This document shows, piece by piece, positions 1 through 9,011 of a stretch of 47,689 bases of DNA. Source of the DNA: Candidatus Reconcilbacillus cellulovorans (lineage in GTDB: Bacteria; Bacillota; Bacilli; Paenibacillales; Reconciliibacillaceae); assembly GCA_002507565.1 (NCBI GenBank), contig MOXJ01000034.1, positions 1 through 47,689 of the forward strand, given 5' to 3'. The stretch's first letter is position 1, and each line of letters starts with the position of its first letter. The translations under genes and the position numbers were made by a program. The notes beneath the pieces are model-generated. The model ran no database searches and was not told the DNA's origin. It was given only the letters and a program-made list of their open reading frames with translations.

Positions 1-47
1 CTCATTAAGTTCTATCCAAGGGCGCTTCGGGTGTCGAAGATGAAATC

Positions 48-1355
48 ATGCGAAAACGCGAGAAAAACGAAGAAAACATTAATTTATTGAGGGAGGAGGC
101 GGCTATTTTTGGCCTGTTAGAACAATATGGTGATATGCGTGTTGGAGAATCTTGCGCTATTTCGATTGGAAATGGACGAATCTTGTATGATGTTCTTTTT
201 GAGTTTTTAACTGAAAACATAGGCCTCATTCGTAAAACGATACGCCGAGGAAAAGACCGAGTGGTTGAGTATTTTAAGAACGAATACTGTATTCATGATT
301 CTTTTTTAACAGCTGATATAGGGCATGCTGGTACAATCCAGATTGCTCTTCACCGTTTGCTTAAAGAAATCAACCTTCAAATACGAGCATTGCATTTGTT
401 ATTCATGGGAAATGATGCGATATTGGAAAAATGGATGAATGAGGTCGAGATTCGCGGATTGGTTTGCAGTGCAGGGGCTGCAGAGGTTTACCGGTCGAAC
501 AACTGGACTCCTGGCCTTCTTGATGAGTTGATTCGTGAAGATCACGGCAGTGTCGTTGACGTCGAACACGATGGCGATCGATGGTGTCCTGTCTTTGAGT
601 GTTTTCCAGAAGAAACGATGCACAGGCAAGAGCGACAGGCGTGTCGCGAAGGGGTTCTCGATTTTCAGGAAAGTTTTCTGGAACTCATGCGCCACAGACC
701 TTGGTTAAAACAACGTTTGCTTCAACGGAAGCGAGATCTCGAATGGATTGTGAAGCGGCTGATGGACCGTCCGACGCATGAAGAGGCGATGATGCTTGGA
801 GGGTTATTTCATGAAAATGCCCTAGACGAAGGGAGAGGGCCAGCACCGTTTTGTCCGTTAGAATTGGAAGAAGAAGTAAAGAGGATAGGTCCTGTTCGAT
901 TTCTTCAGAAAAGGAGGGATTCGATTCTGGTTTGGCCTGCGGGCGTAGTTGCGCGAGTTTTTCCACATTATTTTTTGCCGGTATGGCATGATGATGATTT
1001 GATAAGCGAAGAACAAAAAGTAAAAATATTAGCAAGAAGCGTTGTTGTCCAGAAAAGGGGAGATTGGATTGTTTATGGAGCGGGCCGAGTTGGAAGGGCA
1101 CTGTCAGAATATTTACGCCATGCCGGTGTGCGTGTCGTGGGGTTTGTGGATAGCAATACGTCGCTGTGGGGAACACAGGTGAATGGAGTGACAGTCTATT
1201 CTCCGGAAAATGCGCCCTGGGCGTCCGTTCGCAATGTGGTCATCGCATCGTTCGCGTTTGTTGAGGAGATCCGACGGCGTCTATCGGAGATAGGGAAGAA
1301 ATTTGAATTATATATTGTAGATTGGGAATCAGTTATACCCCAGGAGAAAGGGTGA
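48..1355 (+). CDS. HAD-superfamily-associated C-terminal region fused to a Rossmann domain (possibly 5'-truncated)
   Basis: The 435-residue product has a motif at about residues 89-98 (ADIGHAGTIQ) that resembles the conserved DIGW.GTIQ segment found C-terminal to the HAD domain in large HAD-type proteins of surface-polysaccharide clusters. Near residue 345 a Rossmann glycine motif (YGAGRVGRAL) is followed by VGFVDSN, as in nucleotide-sugar or NAD binding folds. The expected N-terminal HAD domain is absent. The reading frame closes at a TAA only 40 bases upstream (6-8), and the ATG at 48 has no good ribosome site, so a frameshift or truncation at the window edge is possible. It sits 8 bp before the next gene and shares with it a nucleotide-binding domain, which suggests one surface-glycan operon. 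The region is visibly AT-richer than the rest of the window. The exact reaction is unknown. Confidence 0.6.
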   Translation: MRKREKNEENINLLREEAAIFGLLEQYGDMRVGESCAISIGNGRILYDVLFEFLTENIGLIRKTIRRGKDRVVEYFKNEYCIHDSFLTADIGHAGTIQIALHRLLKEINLQIRALHLLFMGNDAILEKWMNEVEIRGLVCSAGAAEVYRSNNWTPGLLDELIREDHGSVVDVEHDGDRWCPVFECFPEETMHRQERQACREGVLDFQESFLELMRHRPWLKQRLLQRKRDLEWIVKRLMDRPTHEEAMMLGGLFHENALDEGRGPAPFCPLELEEEVKRIGPVRFLQKRRDSILVWPAGVVARVFPHYFLPVWHDDDLISEEQKVKILARSVVVQKRGDWIVYGAGRVGRALSEYLRHAGVRVVGFVDSNTSLWGTQVNGVTVYSPENAPWASVRNVVIASFAFVEEIRRRLSEIGKKFELYIVDWESVIPQEKG

Positions 1356-1363
1356 ATATATAA

Positions 1364-2497
1364 ATGGATTATCCTACTTTAAGAATTAAACAAGTCGTGA
1401 ACGAAAGGCCAGTCATCATATTTGGTGCTGGAGAAACAACGAAACAAACACTGGAGTGCTTGAATGAGAAAGAACGGGCGAATATTATTGCGTTGATTGA
1501 CAATGACAGGCGAAAAATCGGCTCAGAATTGTTTAATATTCCGATTTATTCTCCAAAGATATTAGAAGAAAGGCCGAAATTCACAAAAAATTGTGATACT
1601 ATTATAATCCGTGTCCAACAAAAACGAACCGCCAACGAAATCGAGGAACAAATAGTTCAAAACACGAATCATTTTTATAAAATCATAAAATGTTATTCAT
1701 TTCCTCTTGATGATTCTTCGACGATGGAAGAAGTTTTGGATTATATACGCGTTACGAATGGATTGCCAATTATGGTTTACCAAATGGGAAAAGTAGGATC
1801 GCGGACGATCGTTGATTCGCTTTATCAACACGGTTTTGAAAGTTGGCATATTCATTATCTTTCAAAAAAATTTTATAAATGGTTAGAACGACGGGAACCA
1901 ATCACTTTTCTTGATGCCGTGCATCAAGTGGCTAACGATCGTATGGATCGGATCAAAGTCATTTCACTTGTTCGCAATCCGCTTGAAAGGAATGTATCAT
2001 CTTTTTTTCAAAATATCGAGAGGTTTCATCCTGATCTTGTGCGGGGTTATCGAGATGGTTCGGTGTCAATCGAAGAAATTATCGAGGTCTTTTTTCAACG
2101 GCATGGAATTGAAGATCATGATCAGCCATTAACGTGGTGGGACAGGGAATTAAAAGGAATGCTGAATTTCAATGTTTTTGAGGAGAAATTTCCAAAAGAA
2201 GAAGGATATTGTATTTACCATACGAGAGAAGCAGATATATTGTTAATTAAATTAGAAAAATTGAATGAATGTGCAGAAGAAGCTTTTGAAAAGTTTCTAG
2301 GGATCAAGTATTTTAGAATTAAAGAATCAAATAGAGGAAACAAAAAAAGCTATTACGATATTTATCAAGATTTTAAAAATAAGATAAAGTTTCCTATCCA
2401 ATATGTTAATAAATATTTAGAAGCTCGCGAAATAAGGCATTTTTATACGGATGAAGAGATTGAATCTATGAGACGGAGGGTAAAAATCATTCTTTAA
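1364..2497 (+). CDS. Rossmann-sulfotransferase-like fusion protein, surface glycan type
   Basis: The 377-residue protein has two parts. Residues 16-110 form a Rossmann-like domain (IIFGAGETTKQTL, then ALIDNDRRKIG). Residues 135-377 look like a sulfotransferase fold: a P-loop-like [11 protein letters not shown] at 139-149 would be the 5'-phosphosulfate loop of PAPS binding, and SLVRNPLERNVSSF near 200 would be the 3'-phosphate loop. This architecture resembles putative capsular-polysaccharide synthesis proteins and sulfotransferases. A role in decorating a surface polysaccharide is inference from fold and neighbours. It follows the upstream gene by 8 bp and is clearly paralogous to the next gene. 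Base composition is AT-rich compared with the core genes. Sulfate transfer itself cannot be shown from sequence. Confidence 0.65.
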   Translation: MDYPTLRIKQVVNERPVIIFGAGETTKQTLECLNEKERANIIALIDNDRRKIGSELFNIPIYSPKILEERPKFTKNCDTIIIRVQQKRTANEIEEQIVQNTNHFYKIIKCYSFPLDDSSTMEEVLDYIRVTNGLPIMVYQMGKVGSRTIVDSLYQHGFESWHIHYLSKKFYKWLERREPITFLDAVHQVANDRMDRIKVISLVRNPLERNVSSFFQNIERFHPDLVRGYRDGSVSIEEIIEVFFQRHGIEDHDQPLTWWDRELKGMLNFNVFEEKFPKEEGYCIYHTREADILLIKLEKLNECAEEAFEKFLGIKYFRIKESNRGNKKSYYDIYQDFKNKIKFPIQYVNKYLEAREIRHFYTDEEIESMRRRVKIIL

Positions 2498-2653
2498 AAA
2501 AAATAGGATTACTAATTCATTTGCATTCAATGAAATGGAAAGACCACCCATAGATTTGAACTTGTTGAACGAAGCGCGAGAGAGAGAGTCAAAAAATGGT
2601 GGGCTGAGAGTTTATTGATTATAGAATTCAGTAGTGAAAGGAGAAAATGAGCC

Positions 2654-3787
2654 GTGGAATCTCTTGTAGAAAAATTGAAAAATACATTAAAAGAAAACAA
2701 TATTCTTATTTTTGGTGCAGGTGAAACATCTAGACGATTGCTTTATTTTCTTTCTGAAGAAGAGAAAAAGGGAATTGTTGCATTTTTAGATAATGACTTA
2801 AACAAAGTAGGAAATTTGTTACATGAAATTCCTATTTATTCAATCTCTGAATTGGATAATTTAAAATTCAAGTTTGGCGTTAAGCATATCGTGGTTTGCG
2901 TTCAAAAGAAACAGGATGGAGATAAAATTTGCGATCAAATTAAAAAACATGATCCTCATATTTCAGTTATAAAATGTTATCATGAAACATTAAATTGGAC
3001 ATCGACGATTGATGAAATTATCGGTCACATACGCTCATCGAAAAAATTCCCCATTATGATTTATCAAATGGGGAAAGTTGGTTCATCATCGATTCACAGG
3101 TCATTGCTGAATTTGGGCTATGATTGTTGGCATGAGCATTTTCTTTCGAAAAAAGTTTTTTCTTATCAATTTGAAAAGTCAATGAATTTTAACAATTTTA
3201 TCGATTTTTTAAAAATTCATGTTGATGTTGATTTCCCTCTTTATTGTATATCTCTTGTTCGAGACCCTATAGCGCGTAATATGTCTAGCTTCTTTCAAAA
3301 TATAAGAATTTTCTTTCCAACATTAATACCAAATTATAGAGCAGGTCTTGCCGTTATCGCTGACTTTGTTGATTGTTTCTTTCACCGGTACGAACGATGG
3401 AGGCATGATATTCCCTTGACGTGGTGGCATGATGAACTGGGAAGGATGTTCGGTATTGATGTTTTTATTCGTCCGTTTGATAAGGAGAAAGGTTATGAAA
3501 TCTATGATTTTGGTCCAGTTAAGTTGTTGTTAATGAAATGTGAAATGATTAAAGAAAGAGCACAGGAGGCCTTTTTTAAATTTTTAGGTATTAAAAATTT
3601 TTGTGTTGTTGATAGAAATATTACAGAAAACAAGGAATATGGTGATATTTATAGAATTTTTAAGAAAAGTATTGTATTTTCCAAATCCTATATTGACCGG
3701 TATCTCGAATCACCGATTTATCAACATTTCTATACGGAAAAAGAGATTCAGCAGATGAAGGACCAATACAGCATTTCTGGTGGGTGA
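2654..3787 (+). CDS. Rossmann-sulfotransferase-like paralogue of the preceding gene
   Basis: The product has 377 residues, the same length and domain order as its upstream neighbour. An N-terminal [11 protein letters not shown] Rossmann motif is followed by [11 protein letters not shown], the predicted PAPS P-loop, and by [16 protein letters not shown], the 3'-phosphate loop. Both share the TWWxxEL segment in the C-terminal half. The start is GTG at 2654, chosen because AAAGGAG lies about 10 bases upstream (2637-2643). The ATG at 2647 is in another frame. A 156-bp AT-rich spacer separates it from its paralogue, so it may have its own promoter (a TATAGA-like element lies near 2620). Tandem duplication followed by divergence is the simplest origin. 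Substrate unknown. Confidence 0.65.
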   Translation: MESLVEKLKNTLKENNILIFGAGETSRRLLYFLSEEEKKGIVAFLDNDLNKVGNLLHEIPIYSISELDNLKFKFGVKHIVVCVQKKQDGDKICDQIKKHDPHISVIKCYHETLNWTSTIDEIIGHIRSSKKFPIMIYQMGKVGSSSIHRSLLNLGYDCWHEHFLSKKVFSYQFEKSMNFNNFIDFLKIHVDVDFPLYCISLVRDPIARNMSSFFQNIRIFFPTLIPNYRAGLAVIADFVDCFFHRYERWRHDIPLTWWHDELGRMFGIDVFIRPFDKEKGYEIYDFGPVKLLLMKCEMIKERAQEAFFKFLGIKNFCVVDRNITENKEYGDIYRIFKKSIVFSKSYIDRYLESPIYQHFYTEKEIQQMKDQYSISGG

Positions 3788-3885
3788 TAGAGGGTATTGC
3801 ACGCAAATGTATGAACCCGGTAACCGTTCATTCTCATGACAGACGTGTGTGTGAAAAAATTTTTTGCGGCGTTGTTTTGTGCTTG

Positions 3886-3914
3886 TTGACTTTCCACCCC
3901 CGCAGTGTTATAGT
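3886..3914 (+). promoter_or_regulatory. Sigma-A promoter of the cold-shock gene
   Basis: TTGACT at 3886-3891 and TATAGT at 3909-3914 are separated by 17 bp, with a TGT extended -10 just upstream. This gives a leader of roughly 45 nt before the ATG at 3964. An AAAAAATTTTTT tract precedes the promoter. Confidence 0.8.
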
Positions 3915-3963
3915 CGAAGCGTGGGGAGCGCCTCACAGCATCACACGGAAAGGAATGTGTTAC

Positions 3964-4161
3964 ATGCAAGGACGTGTCAAGTGGTTCAGCGCGGAGAAGG
4001 GCTACGGATTCATCGAACGCGAAGACGGTGGCGATGTGTTCGTCCACTACTCCGCGATCCGGGCCGACGGTTTCAAGACGCTGGAAGAAGGGCAGATGGT
4101 CGAGTTCGATATCGTGGAAGGCGCTCGCGGTCCTCAGGCTGCTAACGTCGTGAAGTTGTAA
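3964..4161 (+). CDS. Cold-shock protein, CspA/CspB family
   Basis: The 65-residue single cold-shock domain has the typical size. It carries RNP-1 (GYGFIE) and RNP-2 (VFVHYSAI) and starts [13 protein letters not shown], so it is a single-strand RNA/DNA-binding chaperone of the cytoplasm. The ATG at 3964 follows an AAAGGAA ribosome site. The same frame is open further upstream, but only this start gives the family N terminus. It is monocistronic, with its own strong promoter and a strong terminator directly downstream. Whether it is cold-inducible or constitutive cannot be told from the short leader. Confidence 0.95.
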   Translation: MQGRVKWFSAEKGYGFIEREDGGDVFVHYSAIRADGFKTLEEGQMVEFDIVEGARGPQAANVVKL

Positions 4162-4191
4162 TCCACGATTCCCATACGCTAGCTGTCCTGC

Positions 4192-4226
4192 CCCCTCGGG
4201 AGCGATCCCGAGGGGTTGCCGTTTTT
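4192..4226 (+). terminator. Rho-independent terminator after the cold-shock gene
   Basis: A perfect 9-bp stem (CCCCTCGGG/CCCGAGGGG, 4192-4200 with 4207-4215) has a 6-nt loop and is followed by a T-rich run at 4222-4226. Confidence 0.9.
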
Positions 4227-4246
4227 CTTCGGGGCTTTTTCAATCA

Positions 4247-4267
4247 CGAAATTTTTCTGAAATTTCG
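4247..4267. repeat. AT-rich inverted repeat upstream of hpf
   Basis: CGAAATTT (4247-4254) and AAATTTCG (4260-4267) form a perfect 8-bp inverted repeat with a 5-nt centre. It lies about 65 bp upstream of the hpf start. A weak promoter-like stretch follows (AGG near 4283, TAGAAT at 4301-4306), loosely like a sigma-H site, which would fit the stationary-phase control known for hpf in Bacillus. It could be an operator or a secondary terminator hairpin. Confidence 0.4.
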
Positions 4268-4330
4268 CACGAATCAGATGAAAGGCGTCCGGTTTTATGG
4301 TAGAATGATACCAGAAAGGAGTTGAGGCGG

Positions 4331-4879
4331 ATGAAGTTCAACATTCGCGGCGAAAACCTCGAAGTGACGGAAGCGCTCAGACAGTACGCGGAGAAGAAGA
4401 TCGGCCGTCTGGAACGCTATTTCGAAACGCCGCCGGTCGGCGAGGTCAGCGTGACGATGAGCGTGAACAAGAACGTCCAGACGGTCGAAGTGACCATTCC
4501 GCTGCCGGGCGTGCTGCTTCGCGCCGAAGAACACAGCGAGGACATGTACGCCTCGATCGACCTGGTGGTCGACAAGCTGGAGCGCCAAATCCGCAAACAT
4601 AAAACGAAAATCAACCGCAAATACCGACAACAGGGCATCAAAGCCTTGTTCAAGGAACAGGCCGAGCTGTCGGCCGCAGGCAAGGAAGAAGAGGACGACC
4701 TGAGCATCGTGCGCAGGAAACGGTTCCCGCTTAAGCCGATGGACGTAGAAGAAGCGATTCTGCAAATGAACATGATCGGGCATAATTTCTTCGTCTTTGC
4801 GAACACCGAGACCAATGAGGTCAACGTCGTCTACCGGCGCAATGACGGCAAGTACGGGTTGATCGAGCCGAGCTGGTGA
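4331..4879 (+). CDS. hpf: Ribosome hibernation promoting factor, long form
   Basis: The 182-residue protein is the long HPF found in Gram-positives. It has an N-terminal S30Ae domain ([20 protein letters not shown] onward, about residues 1-95), a charged linker and a C-terminal dimerisation domain ([14 protein letters not shown] to the end). The long form joins two 70S ribosomes into inactive 100S dimers under nutrient stress. The ATG at 4331 is preferred because AAAGGAG at 4315-4321 sits 9 bases upstream, whereas the in-frame TTG at 4322 touches that site. It precedes secA and prfB, the usual order in Bacilli. Confidence 0.95.
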   Translation: MKFNIRGENLEVTEALRQYAEKKIGRLERYFETPPVGEVSVTMSVNKNVQTVEVTIPLPGVLLRAEEHSEDMYASIDLVVDKLERQIRKHKTKINRKYRQQGIKALFKEQAELSAAGKEEEDDLSIVRRKRFPLKPMDVEEAILQMNMIGHNFFVFANTETNEVNVVYRRNDGKYGLIEPSW

Positions 4880-4892
4880 CGGTTCATGGACG

Positions 4893-4935
4893 GCCCCGGA
4901 CGGATCACACAATCACGGTCCGGGGCTTTCCGTTT
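4893..4935 (+). terminator. Rho-independent terminator after hpf
   Basis: The stem GCCCCGGAC/GTCCGGGGC (4893-4901 with 4918-4926) has a 16-nt loop and is followed by TTTCCGTTTT. Confidence 0.75.
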
Positions 4936-5039
4936 TCAAAGCCGCATCGCTTTCAAACCGCACCGTATCCCGACTCACCCCTGCTGCGGTTTTGCAGCCG
5001 GTCTGCAAGCTGCAACCTGCTTCCACCCTGCGCCTTTCC

Positions 5040-5068
5040 TTGAACCCGCCCGACCAACCTGTTACAAT
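5040..5068 (+). promoter_or_regulatory. Sigma-A promoter of secA
   Basis: TTGAAC at 5040-5045 and TACAAT at 5063-5068 are separated by 17 bp. Transcription would start near 5075, leaving a leader of about 80 nt before secA. Confidence 0.75.
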
Positions 5069-5156
5069 GAAGGTTAGTCAATGTCGGATGCCGGTCCGGT
5101 TCGTCGCGGCCATGGCGGCGGAAGATCCGTTTCCGGTGATCGAAAGGGGTTTCGCC

Positions 5157-7682
5157 ATGCTCGGACTGGTGAGGAAAATTTTCGGGGATCCGAACGAGCG
5201 CGAAATCAAGCGCTATATGAAAAAAGTCGAGGTCATCAACGCGCTGGAGCCGGCGATGCAGGCGTTGTCGGACGACGAGCTGCGCGCCAAGACGGCGGAG
5301 TTCCGCGCGCGTCTGGAGCGGGGCGAGACGCTGGACGAGCTGTTGCCGGAAGCGTTCGCCGTCGTCCGCGAGGCGTCGCGTCGGGTGCTCGGCAAGCGGC
5401 ATTTCGACGTGCAGTTGATCGGCGGCATGGTGCTGCACGACGGCCGCATCGCGGAGATGGCGACGGGCGAGGGCAAGACGCTGGTCGCCACGTTGCCGGC
5501 TTATCTGAACGCGTTGCTCGGTAAAGGCGTGCACGTCGTGACCGTCAACGAATATTTGGCCCAGCGCGACCGCAACGAAATGGGCAAAATCTATGAATTT
5601 CTCGGCCTGACGGTCGGCGTCAACCTGCACGGCATGTCGCCCGAGGAGAAAAAGGCGGCGTACCAGTGCGACATCACGTACGGCACGAACAACGAGTTCG
5701 GTTTCGACTATTTGCGCGATAATATGGTGCTCTACAAGGAGCATATCGTGCAGCGCCCGTTGTTTTACGCGATCATCGACGAGGTCGATTCGATCCTGAT
5801 CGACGAAGCGCGGACGCCGCTGATCATTTCCGGTCAGGCGATGAAGTCGACGCAGCTTTATTATCTCGTCGACCAGTTCGTCCGCCGGCTCGAGCCGGAG
5901 CGCGACTACACGGTCGACCTGAAAATGCGGTCGGTGGCGCTGACGGAATCCGGCGTCGAGAAGGCGGAGCGCACGTTCGGCATCGACAACCTGTACGACC
6001 ATCAGCACGTGCTGCTGAACCATCACATCACCCAGGCACTGAAGGCGCACGTCATCATGAAGCGGGACGTCGACTACGTCGTGCAGGACGGCCAGGTGCT
6101 CATCGTCGACGAGTTCACGGGCCGGATCATGCACGGGCGGCGCTACAGCGACGGGCTGCATCAGGCGATCGAAGCGAAGGAAGGCCTGAAAGTCCAGAAC
6201 GAGACGATGACGCTGGCGACAATCACGCTGCAAAATTATTTCCGCATGTACCGCAAGCTGGCGGGCATGACGGGGACGGCGAAGACGGAAGAGGAAGAGT
6301 TCAAGAAAATTTACGGCCTCGACGTCGTCGTCGTTCCGACGAACAAGCCGATGATCCGCGTCGATCTGCCGGACGTCGTCTTCAAGACGAAGGCGGCGAA
6401 ATACCGCGCGGTCATCAACGAGATCGTCGAACGCCACAAGAAAGGCCAGCCGGTGCTCGTCGGCACGACGTCGATCGAGACGTCGGAACTTTTGTCCGAG
6501 ATGTTGAAGAAAAAAGGCATTCCGCATAAAGTGTTGAATGCGAAGTACCACGCCGAGGAAGCCGCCATCGTCGCACAGGCCGGCCAGCGCGGCGCGGTGA
6601 CGATCGCAACGAACATGGCGGGCCGCGGCACGGACATCGTGCTGGGCGAAGGCGTCGCGGAACTCGGCGGTCTGCACATCATCGGCACAGAGCGGCACGA
6701 GAGCCGCCGGATCGACAACCAGCTGCGCGGCCGTTCCGGCCGGCAGGGTGACCCTGGTTCGAGCCAGTTCTTCCTCTCGATGGAAGACGACCTGATGAAA
6801 CGGTTCGGCGCGGACAACGTGCTCGCTCTGATGGAACGGATGGGATTCGAAGACGACATGCCGCTCGAGAGCCGGCTCGTCACGCGTTCCATCGAGACCG
6901 CGCAGAAGCGTGTCGAGGCGCAGAACTTCGACATCCGCCGGGTCGTCCTGCAGTACGACGACGTCATGAACCAGCAGCGCGAGATCATTTACAAGCAGCG
7001 CCGCGAAGTGCTGGAGTCGGATAACATCCGCGACATCGCGATCGGCATGATCAAACCGGTCATTCGTCGCATCGTCGACGCCCACTGTCCGGAAGACCAG
7101 GTTCCGGAAGAGTGGGAACTCAAACAGGTCGTCGACTACTGCCATGCCAACCTGCTGCCGGAAGGGTCGCTCAGGCCGGAAGATCTCGAAGGCAAGGACC
7201 GCGAGGAGATCGTCGCGTTCCTAGAAGAACGCGTGTTGGCGCATTACGAGGAGCGCGAGCGGCAGATCGGCCCGGAACTGATGCGCGAATTCGAGAAAGT
7301 CGTCGTGCTGCGCGCGGTCGACAGCAAATGGATGGACCATATCGACGCGATGGACCAGCTGCGGCAGGGCATCCACCTGCGCGCCTACGGCGGTACCGAC
7401 CCGCTGCGCGAATATCAGTTCGAAGGCTTCGAGATGTTCAACGAAATGATCGAGTCGATCCAGGAAGAAGTCGCGCGCTACCTGATGAAGGCGCGCGTCG
7501 AGTCGAACGTCGAGCGCCAGGCGGTCGCCGAGGGCCAGGCGGTCGACCCGAAGGCGGAGGAATCGACGAAAGCGCCGGTGCGCCGGCAGAACAAGGTCGG
7601 CCGCAACGACCCGTGCCCGTGCGGCAGCGGCAAGAAGTACAAGCTGTGCTGCGGTCGCGCCCGCCATTTAACGACTGTCTGA
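5157..7682 (+). CDS. secA: Preprotein translocase ATPase SecA
   Basis: The 841-residue product matches the usual SecA length. It has Walker A MATGEGKT at 101-108, a DEAD-box-like [15 protein letters not shown] segment, and helicase motifs [10 protein letters not shown] and [12 protein letters not shown]. The C-terminal zinc-binding tail [13 protein letters not shown] (about 820-833) contacts SecB or the ribosome in the family. It drives secreted proteins through SecYEG at the membrane. The ATG at 5157 gives the family start [10 protein letters not shown] and has AAAGGGG 8 bases upstream. The frame stays open above it but has no family similarity there. The promoter at 5040 serves it, and prfB follows at 38 bp. 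Confidence 0.97.
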   Translation: MLGLVRKIFGDPNEREIKRYMKKVEVINALEPAMQALSDDELRAKTAEFRARLERGETLDELLPEAFAVVREASRRVLGKRHFDVQLIGGMVLHDGRIAEMATGEGKTLVATLPAYLNALLGKGVHVVTVNEYLAQRDRNEMGKIYEFLGLTVGVNLHGMSPEEKKAAYQCDITYGTNNEFGFDYLRDNMVLYKEHIVQRPLFYAIIDEVDSILIDEARTPLIISGQAMKSTQLYYLVDQFVRRLEPERDYTVDLKMRSVALTESGVEKAERTFGIDNLYDHQHVLLNHHITQALKAHVIMKRDVDYVVQDGQVLIVDEFTGRIMHGRRYSDGLHQAIEAKEGLKVQNETMTLATITLQNYFRMYRKLAGMTGTAKTEEEEFKKIYGLDVVVVPTNKPMIRVDLPDVVFKTKAAKYRAVINEIVERHKKGQPVLVGTTSIETSELLSEMLKKKGIPHKVLNAKYHAEEAAIVAQAGQRGAVTIATNMAGRGTDIVLGEGVAELGGLHIIGTERHESRRIDNQLRGRSGRQGDPGSSQFFLSMEDDLMKRFGADNVLALMERMGFEDDMPLESRLVTRSIETAQKRVEAQNFDIRRVVLQYDDVMNQQREIIYKQRREVLESDNIRDIAIGMIKPVIRRIVDAHCPEDQVPEEWELKQVVDYCHANLLPEGSLRPEDLEGKDREEIVAFLEERVLAHYEERERQIGPELMREFEKVVVLRAVDSKWMDHIDAMDQLRQGIHLRAYGGTDPLREYQFEGFEMFNEMIESIQEEVARYLMKARVESNVERQAVAEGQAVDPKAEESTKAPVRRQNKVGRNDPCPCGSGKKYKLCCGRARHLTTV

Positions 7683-7720
7683 ACCGATACGCAGTTTTGC
7701 AAGGAGGGGTTTTCGTCGCC

Positions 7721-8849
7721 GTGATCGACGCACAATGGAAACAGCAACTAAAGGATGCATCCGTCAGGATCTCCGAGCTCAGGGGGTCTCTTTGACCTCG
7801 ATTACAAACGGGAAAAGATCGCCGATCTCGAGGTGAAAATGGCCGCGCCGGATTTCTGGGACGATCCGGATCGCGCGCAAAAGCTGATCGCCGAACTGAA
7901 TGCGGTCAAATCGGTCGTCGACCGGTTCGCCGAGCTGGAGAAAGAATACGAAGATCTCGCCGTAATGCTCGAACTGGCGGAGGAAGAAGACGATCCGGGG
8001 CTTGCGGCCGAGTTCGAGGCCGGCGTGCGCGGACTTGCCGACAAGCTGGCGAGGTTCGAGCTGGATCTGCTGCTCAACCAGCCCTATGACCGGTTGAACG
8101 CGATTCTGGAATTGCACCCCGGCGCGGGCGGCACCGAGTCGCAGGACTGGGCGGAGATGCTGCTCCGCATGTACCGCCGGTGGGCCGAGAAGAAAAATTT
8201 TCAGGTCGAGGTGCTCGATTATTTGCCCGGCGAAGAAGCGGGCATTAAGAGCGTGACGCTGCTGATCAAGGGTCATAACGCCTACGGCTACCTGAAGGCG
8301 GAAAAAGGCGTGCATCGGCTCGTGCGCATTTCGCCGTTCGACGCATCGGGGCGGCGTCACACGTCGTTCGTGTCCTGCGACGTCGTGCCGGAGATCGAGG
8401 ACGACATCGAAGTGGAAATCCGTCCGGAAGATTTGCGCATCGACACGTTCCGCGCCAGCGGCGCCGGCGGCCAACACGTCAACCGGACGGAGTCGGCCGT
8501 CCGCATTACGCACTTGCCGACGGGCATCGTCGTGTCGTGCCAGTCGGAGCGGTCGCAGATCCAGAACCGCGAGCGCGCGATGCGGATGTTGCGGTCGAAG
8601 CTGTACGAGCTGAAAATCGAGGAGCAGCGCCGCCAGCTGGAAGAAATCCGTGGGGAGTTGACGGAGATCGCCTGGGGCAACCAAATCCGCTCGTACGTGT
8701 TTCACCCGTACAGCCTGGTCAAGGATCACCGCACACAGGTCGAGACGTCGAACGTGCAGGCGGTGATGGACGGGGAAATCGACCTGTTCATCGACGCCTA
8801 TTTGCGGTGGCAGGTGCGCAAGTCGGACGCCGCCGGTCAGACGGGCTGA
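7721..8849 (+). CDS. prfB: Peptide chain release factor 2, expressed by +1 programmed frameshift
   Basis: RF2 recognises UGA and UAA and triggers peptidyl-tRNA hydrolysis. A GTG start at 7721, with AAGGAGG upstream at 7701-7707, gives 24 codons ending at an in-frame TGA (7793-7795). A +1 shift at CTT TGA C then joins the main frame from 7794 to 8849, giving about 375 residues in all. The peptidyl-transferase motif GGQ lies near residue 250 and the stop-codon recognition motif SPF is present, followed by a D as in RF2. It follows secA as in most Bacilli. Annotation from an ATG at 7755 alone would be an artefact of missing the frameshift. Confidence 0.95.
7781..7796 (+). promoter_or_regulatory. 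prfB programmed +1 frameshift signal
   Basis: An internal Shine-Dalgarno-like AGGGGG (7781-7786) lies just before TCT CTT TGA C. This is the classical RF2 autoregulation element: when RF2 is scarce the ribosome pauses at UGA and slips from CUU onto UUU, then reads GAC. Confidence 0.95.
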
Positions 8850-8864
8850 GGGTGCGGTCCGACG

Positions 8865-8915
8865 GCGCCGGCGACGCTGCAGAGGGGGCGGGGCCGGCGT
8901 CCTTTCTTTTTTTCG
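8865..8915 (+). terminator. Rho-independent terminator after prfB
   Basis: GCGCCGGC (8865-8872) pairs with GCCGGCGT (8893-8900), 8 bp including one G-U pair, and is followed by CCTTTCTTTTTTT. Confidence 0.75.
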
Positions 8916-8928
8916 GCGGCGAGAGGAT

Positions 8929-8966
8929 GTTGAATGTTTATTCCGTTCGGTGTATAATCATTCAGT
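8929..8966. promoter_or_regulatory. Two tandem ARG boxes (AhrC/ArgR operator)
   Basis: Box 1 (8929-8946) has TGAAT-GTTT-ATTCC and box 2 (8949-8966) has TGTAT-AATC-ATTCA. Each fits the 18-bp ARG-box pattern TGAATwwwwATTCA with one core mismatch. The boxes are 2 bp apart, about one helical double turn centre to centre, and cover the -35 and -10 hexamers respectively. A hexameric arginine repressor bound here would block the promoter when arginine is plentiful. Confidence 0.75.
8930..8958 (+). promoter_or_regulatory. Sigma-A promoter of the arginine operon
   Basis: TTGAAT at 8930-8935 and a perfect TATAAT at 8953-8958 are separated by 17 bp. The promoter lies directly after the prfB terminator and about 55 bp before argC. 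Confidence 0.85.
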
Positions 8967-9011
8967 ACGTTGGAGACGGCGGACGGTTTTTCGGAAAAAG
9001 GGGTGCTTGTC

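Noticed and set aside
4953-7145. A 730-codon open frame on the minus strand opposite secA
   Set aside because: It is a high-GC shadow: no family motifs, His/Arg/Asp-rich composition, and it lies fully antisense to an unmistakable SecA.
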